In this document: piece after piece, positions 16,070 to 22,485 of the stretch
Layout: every line of letters begins with the position of its first letter
Numbering within the stretch: position 1 is the stretch's first letter
Assembly: GCF_015679185.1 (NCBI RefSeq)
Contig: NZ_CP064939.1
Coordinates: 2,046,001 to 2,110,000, forward strand
Length of the DNA stretch: 64,000 nucleotides
Direction of reading: 5' to 3'
Source of the DNA: Pedobacter endophyticus
Lineage (GTDB): Bacteria; Bacteroidota; Bacteroidia; Sphingobacteriales; Sphingobacteriaceae
Notes under the pieces: generated by a model
Databases searched by the model: none
Told to the model about the DNA's origin: nothing
The model's input: only the letters and a program-made list of their open reading frames with translations
Program-made: the position numbers and the translations under genes

Positions 16070-16821
16070 TGATAGAGATTAAAGACATATATAAATCATT
16101 CTCTGGCAATGAAGTGTTGAAAGGCATTTCGGGCAAGTTTGAAGAAGGCGTTACTAATCTTATTATTGGGGCTTCGGGTTCTGGTAAAACCACGCTTTTA
16201 AAATGTATGGTTGGCCTGCATCAACCAGATTCGGGTGCCGTATTGTACGATGGACGCGATTTTACACCGATGAGCTACGAAGAACGTATTGAGGTTCGTA
16301 AGGAAATCGGCATGCTTTTTCAGGGATCGGCACTTTTTGACAGCATGACGGTGGAAGAAAATGTAATGTTTCCATTGAATATGTTTACAGATCAATCTCG
16401 TAAGGAAAAAATTGAACGGGTTAATTTTTGTTTGGAAAGGGTAAACCTTGCCGGGAAAAATAAACTGTTCCCGGCTGAGCTTTCTGGCGGGATGAAGAAA
16501 CGTGTTGGTATTGCCCGGGCTATTTCAATGAATCCCAAATATCTGTTTTGCGATGAGCCAAACTCGGGTTTAGATCCTAAAACATCGATCGTTATTGATG
16601 AATTGATCAAGGAAATAACCGAGGAGTACAAAACCACTACCATTGTAGTAACACACGATATGAACTCGGTAATGGGTATTGGCGATTATATTTTATTTTT
16701 GCACCAAGGCCACAAGTTTTGGGAAGGCAGTAACAAAGAAATTGCGCATACCGATATCAAGGAGCTTAATGATTTTGTTTTTGCGAGTCGGTTTATGAAA
16801 GCTGCAAAAGGAAAATTTTAA
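16069..16821 (+). CDS. mlaF: ABC transporter ATP-binding protein, MlaF family
   Basis: A 250-residue ATPase partner of the MlaE-like permease. Walker A is GASGSGKTT, the ABC signature is LSGGMKKRVGIARA, Walker B is YLFCDEPNSGLDP and the switch histidine is in TIVVTHDM. A longer frame exists from a TTG at 16018, but the ATG at 16069 (MIEIKDIYKSFSGNEVL) overlaps the mlaE stop by one base and aligns with the family start. The complex should drive lipid transport across the envelope for outer-membrane asymmetry. Confidence 0.93.
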   Translation: MIEIKDIYKSFSGNEVLKGISGKFEEGVTNLIIGASGSGKTTLLKCMVGLHQPDSGAVLYDGRDFTPMSYEERIEVRKEIGMLFQGSALFDSMTVEENVMFPLNMFTDQSRKEKIERVNFCLERVNLAGKNKLFPAELSGGMKKRVGIARAISMNPKYLFCDEPNSGLDPKTSIVIDELIKEITEEYKTTTIVVTHDMNSVMGIGDYILFLHQGHKFWEGSNKEIAHTDIKELNDFVFASRFMKAAKGKF

Positions 16822-16841
16822 GAAAATTTGTACATTTGGTT

Positions 16842-17084
16842 ATGACCACGGCGACAAAAAACATCATGCATAAATTAGATTCTTTACCCGAAAACTTGGT
16901 TAACGAGGTAGAAGATTTTATTGATTTTTTGAAAGCCAAACATGCTAAAAGTTTCTACAAAAAAAATGAGGGGCCGGATAGTATGGCTGAGGAGCCGAAA
17001 AGCTTGTACGGTGCTGCGAAGGGATTGTTTATTATTCCAGAGGATTTTAACGAACCTTTAGATGACCTAAAAGACTATATGTAA
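16842..17084 (+). CDS. Probable antitoxin, DUF2281-like
   Basis: An 80-residue protein. The pattern KLDSLPENLVNEVEDFIDFL near the start is typical of the DUF2281/VapB-like antitoxin family, and the C-terminal part (YGAAKGLFIIPEDFNEPLDD) is the usual toxin-wrapping tail. The TTG two codons upstream is less likely than the ATG at 16842. Its stop overlaps the start of the PIN toxin gene by one base (TAATG), the standard toxin-antitoxin arrangement. It follows mlaF by only 20 bp, so it may also be read from the mla transcript. Confidence 0.8.
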   Translation: MTTATKNIMHKLDSLPENLVNEVEDFIDFLKAKHAKSFYKKNEGPDSMAEEPKSLYGAAKGLFIIPEDFNEPLDDLKDYM

Positions 17085-17467
17085 TGCGGTATTTAATTGA
17101 TACCCATATATTCATCTCTTTAATTAATGAAGATCGAAACATCGACAAACGAGTAATTAGCGATATTGAAAATCCCAGCAATGAAAAATTTATTAGCATA
17201 GCCAGTCTCTGGGAAATCGTGATAAAGGTGAATATCGGCAAATTGACTGTGACGAGGAACCTCAATGAAATGTATGATTTGATTGAAAACCTTGGCATTT
17301 CGATTTTAGAAATACAAAAACACCAGCTGGATAAGTATTTGACATTGCCTTTGGTACATAGAGATCCGTTTGATAGGCTAATTATTTCGCAGGCACTGGC
17401 CAATGATCTTATCTTAATAACCGATGACCAATACATCAGAAGTTATCCAAATTTAAAGTTATTTTAA
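17084..17467 (+). CDS. PIN-domain toxin, VapC-like ribonuclease
   Basis: A 127-residue PIN-domain protein. The metal-binding acidic residues are visible: Asp6 in YLIDTHIFISLI, Glu in SIASLWEIVIKV, and the pair in VHRDPFDRLIISQAL and LILITDDQY. These proteins cleave RNA, often tRNA or rRNA, when free of antitoxin. The gene is translationally coupled to the antitoxin and ends 3 bp before the methyltransferase start. Confidence 0.87.
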   Translation: MRYLIDTHIFISLINEDRNIDKRVISDIENPSNEKFISIASLWEIVIKVNIGKLTVTRNLNEMYDLIENLGISILEIQKHQLDKYLTLPLVHRDPFDRLIISQALANDLILITDDQYIRSYPNLKLF

Positions 17468-17470
17468 TAC

Positions 17471-18352
17471 ATGATACAACTACTTGCCCCAACACACTGG
17501 AAAGATTATGAACTGATTGATTGTGGGGATTTTGAAAAATTGGAACGTTTTGGTAATGTGGTTTTAATTCGTCCAGAACCGCAAGCCGTTTGGAAAAAAA
17601 CGCTATCTGAGCAAGACTGGAAAAAAACGGCCAATATTACCTTTAGAGGCCGCTCTGCAACTTCTGGCGAATGGGTTAAGAAAAACCAATCGCTACCCGA
17701 TCGTTGGCATGTTGAATACAAAAACAATGATGTAGCAATCAAACTTCGTTTAGGCTTAACTTCATTTAAACATGTTGGCGTTTTCCCTGAGCAAGCTGTA
17801 AATTGGGATTTTATTTCTGCATCGATCAAGAAATTCACTACTCCCAGGCCCAAGGTTTTAAACCTTTTTGCCTATACTGGCGCTGCATCGCTAATTGCAA
17901 ACGCAGCAGGCGCCGAAACAACTCATGTCGATTCTATTAAACAGGTGGTTACCTGGGCAAACGAAAATCAGGAGCTTTCGGGGCTGAAAGATACGCGTTG
18001 GATGGTGGAAGACGCCTTGAAATTTGTGAAAAAAGAGCTTAAGCGAGGCAAAAAATATAACGGAATCATTTTAGATCCCCCGGCGTATGGCCACGGACCA
18101 AATGGTGAAAAATGGAAGCTTGAAGATCACATTCAGGAAATGATGCAAGATGTTGTTCAGTTATTAGACGAAAAAGAACATTTCTTGATCTTGAATACTT
18201 ACTCGCTTGGATTTTCTTCTGTTATTGTCGAGAATTTAATTCGCACTTCGTTCCCCACGGTTAAAAATCTGGAGACCGGTGAGCTATATCTGCAAGCAAC
18301 TGCAGGTATTAAATTACCACTCGGCGTTTTCGGTAAATTTTGCAATGTGTAA
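17471..18352 (+). CDS. Class I SAM methyltransferase, RlmI-like 23S rRNA m5C family
   Basis: A 293-residue SAM-dependent methyltransferase related to the RlmI/RlmK 23S rRNA enzymes. The SAM-binding motif is VLNLFAYTGAASLIANAAGA, followed by the acidic loop THVDSIKQVVTWANEN and the catalytic ILDPPAYGHGPNGEKW. The N-terminal PUA domain of full RlmI is absent, as in the short Bacteroidetes versions. It starts 3 bp after the toxin stop and may be cotranscribed with it; a functional link to the toxin is not implied. Confidence 0.85.
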   Translation: MIQLLAPTHWKDYELIDCGDFEKLERFGNVVLIRPEPQAVWKKTLSEQDWKKTANITFRGRSATSGEWVKKNQSLPDRWHVEYKNNDVAIKLRLGLTSFKHVGVFPEQAVNWDFISASIKKFTTPRPKVLNLFAYTGAASLIANAAGAETTHVDSIKQVVTWANENQELSGLKDTRWMVEDALKFVKKELKRGKKYNGIILDPPAYGHGPNGEKWKLEDHIQEMMQDVVQLLDEKEHFLILNTYSLGFSSVIVENLIRTSFPTVKNLETGELYLQATAGIKLPLGVFGKFCNV

Positions 18353-18458
18353 ATGTTGATTACTTTATTTTAAACTCTCGGTTTTCCCACTTACTTTCAC
18401 GCTTTAACAGATTCGACAAAACTGTCTAAAACACTTTAATCATTTCTATACTAAATCT

Positions 18459-19508
18459 ATGAAATTTCCTCAATTAGCGGGCACTTTAATGCTTGGTTTT
18501 GCCGCAATCAGCTTATTTGCCAACTGTAACTCAGATGGGAAGAGCACCAGCGGAGTGACCAAAATCTTTTCTTCTGACACTACAAAAAAGAAAACAGACT
18601 CAACAGAGAATGTAATGAAACCTGTTGATCCTAAATTATATGATTCGCTAACAAAAAAACTAGCTAATGGCGATACCACTGGCAAATGGCCAGTAAAAAA
18701 CCAACCGACACCTTTGGCAGGTGCCATTTTGCCCTTTAAACGTATTGTGGTATATTATGGTAATCTTCACTCAAAGAAAATGGGCGCTCTCGGCGAATAT
18801 GCTCCTAAAGAAATGTGGCGTCGCCTAAATGCAGAAGTTAAACATTGGGAAAAAGCAGATCCATCAACTCCAGTACAACCCGGGTTGCATTACATTGCAG
18901 CTGTGGCGAGCGGTACGCCTGGAAGGGATGGAAAATACATTAACCGAATGGCAAACAGCCAAATCGATTCTGTTTTAAAAATTGCTAAAATGCAACCCAA
19001 TACGATTGTCTTTCTCGATCTTCAGGTGGCATTGAGCACAATTAAAGCTGAGCTTCCACACATCGAAAAATATCTTGAGCTACCTTATGTTCATTTGGGA
19101 ATAGACCCTGAATTTTCAATGAAAGATGGGTCGTTACCAGGTAGAAAAATTGGAACTTACGATGCTGCAGATGTTAATTACGTTACTGGCTATTTAGCTG
19201 ACATTGTTAAGAAGCACAACTTGCCTCCAAAAGTTTTTGTTTTACATCGCTTTACCAGAAAAATGGTAACGAATGCTCAAAATATTAAACTGCGTCCTGA
19301 GGTACAAGTGGTTATGCACATGGATGGATGGGGCGAACCAGAATTGAAAAAGGGCACTTACCGCCATTTCATTTACAGCGAACCAGTTCAATTTACAGGT
19401 TTTAAGCTTTTTTACAAGAACGATTTAAAGAAAGCGCCTAACAGATTGATGACGCCGGAAGAGTTATTAAAGCTTACTCCGAAACCGATATACATTCAAT
19501 ATCAGTAA
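18459..19508 (+). CDS. Putative lipoprotein of unknown function
   Basis: A 349-residue protein with a lipoprotein signal peptide: a basic start, the hydrophobic run TLMLGFAAISLFANC, and the lipobox cysteine at about residue 23 followed by a low-complexity Ser/Thr/Lys linker. The mature part (KRIVVYYGNLHSKKMGALGE, LHYIAAVASGTPGRDGKYIN, YVHLGIDPEFSM, KVFVLHRFTRKM) alternates strands and helices in a way that suggests a TIM-barrel-like fold, perhaps acting on a carbohydrate. That is a guess from pattern only. No family is recognised with certainty. The gene is monocistronic, with a terminator at 19591-19619. Confidence 0.75.
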   Translation: MKFPQLAGTLMLGFAAISLFANCNSDGKSTSGVTKIFSSDTTKKKTDSTENVMKPVDPKLYDSLTKKLANGDTTGKWPVKNQPTPLAGAILPFKRIVVYYGNLHSKKMGALGEYAPKEMWRRLNAEVKHWEKADPSTPVQPGLHYIAAVASGTPGRDGKYINRMANSQIDSVLKIAKMQPNTIVFLDLQVALSTIKAELPHIEKYLELPYVHLGIDPEFSMKDGSLPGRKIGTYDAADVNYVTGYLADIVKKHNLPPKVFVLHRFTRKMVTNAQNIKLRPEVQVVMHMDGWGEPELKKGTYRHFIYSEPVQFTGFKLFYKNDLKKAPNRLMTPEELLKLTPKPIYIQYQ

Positions 19509-19520
19509 GAAGAATTATTT

Positions 19521-19568
19521 AGTCATCGGATGAATTTTGCAACCGTGCTAATTATTCATCCGATGACT
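19521..19568. repeat. Family D hairpin element
   Basis: agtcatcggatgaat is matched by attcatccgatgact, 15-bp perfect arms, 12 bp after the lipoprotein stop codon. The arms are identical to those at 11786-11833. Confidence 0.75.
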
Positions 19569-19590
19569 AATAGATATCGATAGTAAAAGG

Positions 19591-19619
19591 AAGCCTGTGA
19601 GAAAATTACGGGCTTTTTT
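19591..19619 (+). terminator. Rho-independent terminator
   Basis: aagcctgt pairs with acgggctt (one G-U pair) around a 9-base loop and is followed by a T-run. It would end the lipoprotein transcript. Confidence 0.7.
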
Positions 19620-19922
19620 CGTCACTATCGTTTAATGAAAGCAGAGGCTGTCTCATAAAGCAAAACGAAAGCCAAAGCGCAGTGTTAAATTTTTCCCTTT
19701 CCTCGAGGAGGACCTGTCCCGACTTTTCGGGAGGGATGTACAGACTGAGCAAAACCACCGACATTAAAAGGGAGAGGTTTAGGGCGCCGCATTGCTTTTA
19801 ACCCGAACGTTCATAGAAAGAGGTTATGAAAGCAGTGCGAATCCGATAGCTATCGGATTTGATTTGGTAAAAAAATGTATGCCAAAGGCATCCCCTTGTA
19901 CCAAAGGCATTCCTTTGGGAGG

Positions 19923-19955
19923 AAAAGTCAAGCTTTTGAAGCTTGGCTTCTTTTC
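19923..19955 (-). terminator. Hairpin downstream of the acyl-CoA dehydrogenase gene
   Basis: caagctt and aagcttg form a perfect stem around a short loop, extended by gaaaag and cttttc flanks with one or two mismatches. On the minus strand it is followed by ACTTTTCC, so the U-run is weak. Confidence 0.5.
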
Positions 19956-19970
19956 TGAGCTCTAATCAGA

Positions 19971-21056
19971 TTATTCAATAAATGTTAACAGCGAATGCTG
20001 ACTTGCGGTGTGTATATCTCGCCAAACCCGGTTAATTTCTGATTCCTTTTTAGCAGCTTCCAAACCACAGTAAGGGAAAAGCGTATCAACCGCCTTTCGG
20101 CAAGCATGCGCCAGCTTCCTACTGATTAGACTTACTGCTGCCAACTTTTCTTCAGTTATTTCTCCATCGTTTATTAATTGTTCCCAGGATTGATCAAATG
20201 CCTTGTAAAATTGATTTCTCAAATCGTCAACCTCCTTTTTGCAGCGGTTCAGCTCACAATCAAAAAATTCAATTTGCTTTTCGTTATATCTTTTCTGTCC
20301 TGAACGAGCGAAAAAGGACTGCTCTACCAAACGGATAAAATGATTGGCCATACCCAAACTGTTTACGGCCAAAGTAGTTTCTGCCAACTGTAAAAAAGGG
20401 TAGTTAAAGCCCTCATCGGCAACTTCGATAGTGTTGTTTATTTTAAAAGTTCGATTTTCGGGAACCTCGAGGTTGTGCACCTCAAAAGCGTGACTTCCTG
20501 TTGCAATTAATCCAAAATACGACCAGCCGGAAAGAATCTCTACTTCATCTTTTTTAAGGATAAAGGACATAATCTTTGGATTTCCCTCTTCATCTAAAAT
20601 ATCGGTTCCGTCTTCGTTTTTAAGCAAGCAGTTTGCGGTAAAAATGGTAGCATGCAGCGCACCGCTGGCATATTTCCAATGGCCGTTAATGCGATATCCG
20701 TTGTTGGTTTTCGTAGCCGTGCCGCCAATAGCCCCGCTTCCAGCGAAGCAAACTTGTCTGTCGCTAAAAACTTCGCTTGCCAATTGCGGGTTTAAAAAGC
20801 CTGCAAACCACGCGGCACCTGCACACAAAGTAACCGTCCAACCTAAGCTGCCATCTGCCTCGGCCAGCTCTTCCTCTAGCCTTAGTATTTTAGGAAGTTT
20901 TTTTCCTGGGCCGCCATATACCTCAGGTACGAAAAGCTTAAACCAGTTTTCCTGGTAAGCGAGTTCCAAAATCGCGGGGTGCAACTCACCCATTTCCTCT
21001 GACTTAGCCGAAAATTCACGTACTTTTTCTTGCCAGGTTTGTGTTAAGGTATCCAT
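19971..21056 (-). CDS. Acyl-CoA dehydrogenase family flavoprotein
   Basis: A 361-residue member of the acyl-CoA dehydrogenase superfamily. The N-terminal helical domain (LHPAILELAYQENWFKLFVP, EELAEADGSLGWTVTLCAGA), the middle beta domain (GYRINGHWKYASGALHATIFTANC, SHAFEVHNLEVPENRTF) and the C-terminal helices are present. The YASGA motif and overall layout resemble the flavin-dependent monooxygenase/HsaA branch as much as true acyl-CoA dehydrogenases, and no clear catalytic glutamate was identified, so the substrate is open. It sits 100 bp downstream of the thiamine transporter gene on the same strand; a metabolic link is not evident. Confidence 0.8.
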   Translation of the reverse strand: MDTLTQTWQEKVREFSAKSEEMGELHPAILELAYQENWFKLFVPEVYGGPGKKLPKILRLEEELAEADGSLGWTVTLCAGAAWFAGFLNPQLASEVFSDRQVCFAGSGAIGGTATKTNNGYRINGHWKYASGALHATIFTANCLLKNEDGTDILDEEGNPKIMSFILKKDEVEILSGWSYFGLIATGSHAFEVHNLEVPENRTFKINNTIEVADEGFNYPFLQLAETTLAVNSLGMANHFIRLVEQSFFARSGQKRYNEKQIEFFDCELNRCKKEVDDLRNQFYKAFDQSWEQLINDGEITEEKLAAVSLISRKLAHACRKAVDTLFPYCGLEAAKKESEINRVWRDIHTASQHSLLTFIE

Positions 21057-21156
21057 AATTTGTTTAATCGTTATATTGGTAATTGCGGAAATTGGTTGAC
21101 TGGTTAATTGCTTTTAAAGCGCTTTCAATCGACAGCTAGCTGTAAATTAAAAACTG

Positions 21157-21786
21157 CTAACCGTTAACTGTTAATCTCCGCTTACCGATAATTTTCTTCC
21201 AATCTAAAAAACCAAAAATGGCGACTACGAACAGAAATGTTGTTAAGCAAGCCATTAACGGTAGCTTTTTATGAAATAATAATGGAATGGCTACGATGTT
21301 CGAGATGTTAAGGAAAATCCAGTTTTCAATTTTTCTCTTGGCCAAAAGCCACATCCCCGCCCAGGCGGTTGATGAAACAAAAGCATCGAGTAATGGCACA
21401 TCGGAATCGGTATGATTTTTTAAAACAAAATAGAAAATAAAGAACCCAATAGTTGAAATTGAGACGGCAATTGCCAATTCAGCATTAGTGCTCCAAGAAA
21501 CTTGGTTTTCTCCATCTAGCTTGCGCTTTTTCCAAATTATCCATCCGTAAACACTCATTACCAGATAATAAATACTTAATAGCATTTCCGCATAAAGCTT
21601 TACATTAAGTAATAAGAACATGGAAAGTAGAATAGAAATAATTCCGGTTGGGTATAACCAAATGTTATTTTTCTTGGCCAGTAACACCTCCGAAACGCCG
21701 AAACCCACGGCCAACCACTCAATTAATGATGTGTGTAAAATTTGCTCTTGAAAAAGCTTAAACCATTCCTGAAAATTCATTAACAA
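21157..21786 (-). CDS. pnuT: PnuC-family vitamin transporter, probably thiamine (PnuT)
   Basis: A 209-residue membrane protein with about seven hydrophobic segments and the PnuC features NNIWLYPTGIISILLS and AWAGMWLLAKRKIENWIF. PnuC proteins import nicotinamide riboside, but family members behind TPP riboswitches (PnuT) take up thiamine by facilitated diffusion. A TPP riboswitch lies 75 bp upstream of the start, so the thiamine role is preferred. The last codons (LTVNG) and stop are written in heptamer-like DNA (taaccgt, taactgt, taatctc). Confidence 0.88.
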   Translation of the reverse strand: MLMNFQEWFKLFQEQILHTSLIEWLAVGFGVSEVLLAKKNNIWLYPTGIISILLSMFLLLNVKLYAEMLLSIYYLVMSVYGWIIWKKRKLDGENQVSWSTNAELAIAVSISTIGFFIFYFVLKNHTDSDVPLLDAFVSSTAWAGMWLLAKRKIENWIFLNISNIVAIPLLFHKKLPLMACLTTFLFVVAIFGFLDWKKIIGKRRLTVNG

Positions 21787-21861
21787 TACCTTTAACGTCT
21801 TTCGACCAATAAAAAATAATTGAAAACTGCTTTCAGGGCGAAACAGTATGGTGAAGTAACC

Positions 21862-22042
21862 TCTTCCCTACGTCGGCATTATCCGAATCAGGTACCATAA
21901 AAGGTATAAGGTTTAGGGTTATAAGGTGTAAGGTGAAACCCTAAACCTTAAGTCTTTCGCCTTAAGCCTCCTAAATGGGTATAATCTCAGCCTCTTGTTG
22001 CAACCGAATATGCGAAATCAAAAAGCACCCCTTTGAGTAGCG
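21862..22042 (-). promoter_or_regulatory. TPP (THI-box) riboswitch with a 70-bp repeat insertion
   Basis: On the minus strand the conserved THI-box pieces occur in order: AAAGGGGTGC, a variable P3 loop, GGCTGAGATTATACCC, then ACCTGATTCGGATAATGCC and GACGTAGGGA. These are the pyrimidine- and pyrophosphate-sensing halves of the TPP aptamer. It precedes the PnuC-family gene by about 75 nt and should turn it off when thiamine pyrophosphate is plentiful. The segment between the two halves, normally about five bases, is enlarged to about 80 by a heptamer array that can fold into its own hairpin. Confidence 0.92.
21902..21971. repeat. Heptamer repeat array inside the TPP riboswitch (10 units)
   Basis: Ten 7-bp units make exactly 70 bp: aggtata, aggttta, gggttat, aaggtgt, aaggtga, aacccta, aacctta, agtcttt, cgcctta, agcctcc. 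The second half is the reverse strand of the first. The arms aaggtttagggtt (21908-21920) and aaccctaaacctt (21937-21949) are perfect complements around a 16-base loop. Confidence 0.85.
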
Positions 22043-22050
22043 CAAATATA
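22043..22050 (-). promoter_or_regulatory. Candidate -7 promoter box for the thiamine transporter
   Basis: TATATTTG on the minus strand matches TAnnTTTG and lies directly ahead of the riboswitch, so the transcript would begin at the aptamer's first helix. No clear -33 TTG is seen. Confidence 0.5.
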
Positions 22051-22340
22051 GTTTTTAAATTGAAAGAATTTGATTTTTATTCGAATTTGTATTGCTAACA
22101 TTGTGCAATCGTAGCTAGACGCTCCGACAAGGGAAGTCAAAACAAAACGTACACATTCACAATTTCGGCTTGTGCTTTATTTAAGCCAGCATTTCATCGC
22201 TTAGGGATTCCTCGTGCCTCGGAATGACAGCAAAAGATTGAATGACAACAAAGTCAGCAAATGCCGCGGCGCTAGCTCTTAACCTCATTTCGATTATTAT
22301 TTCATCCGAAAACTGCCTTAATCACACTACCAAGACACCA

Positions 22341-22430
22341 CGTCATTCCCACGCAGGTGGGAATCTTAATGCGGTGCGCTGTTTTTTTGCATTAAGATCC
22401 CCAGCCAAGCTGAGGATGACGACCGTTCAT
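22341..22430. repeat. Family B dispersed repeat
   Basis: cgtcattcccacgcaggtgg, gaatcttaatgcgg and the inverted partner gcattaagatcc, gctgaggatgacgaccgttc form a long imperfect hairpin. It lies between topoisomerase IV subunit A and the riboswitch. Confidence 0.7.
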
Positions 22431-22485
22431 ATTAAATGTTCAATACGAGCCCAAAACATGTACTTTAATTATCGAACTCAGGTTC

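Larger units (their letters stand above)
19509..19970. other. Gene-free gap; family D hairpin, terminators, palindromes
   Basis: The gap between convergent genes holds a family D hairpin (19521-19568), a terminator for the lipoprotein gene (19591-19619), and the palindromic words tcccgacttttcggga near 19711 and tccgatagctatcgga near 19843. A hairpin near 19923-19955 follows the acyl-CoA dehydrogenase gene on the other strand. No ORF is convincing. Confidence 0.6.
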
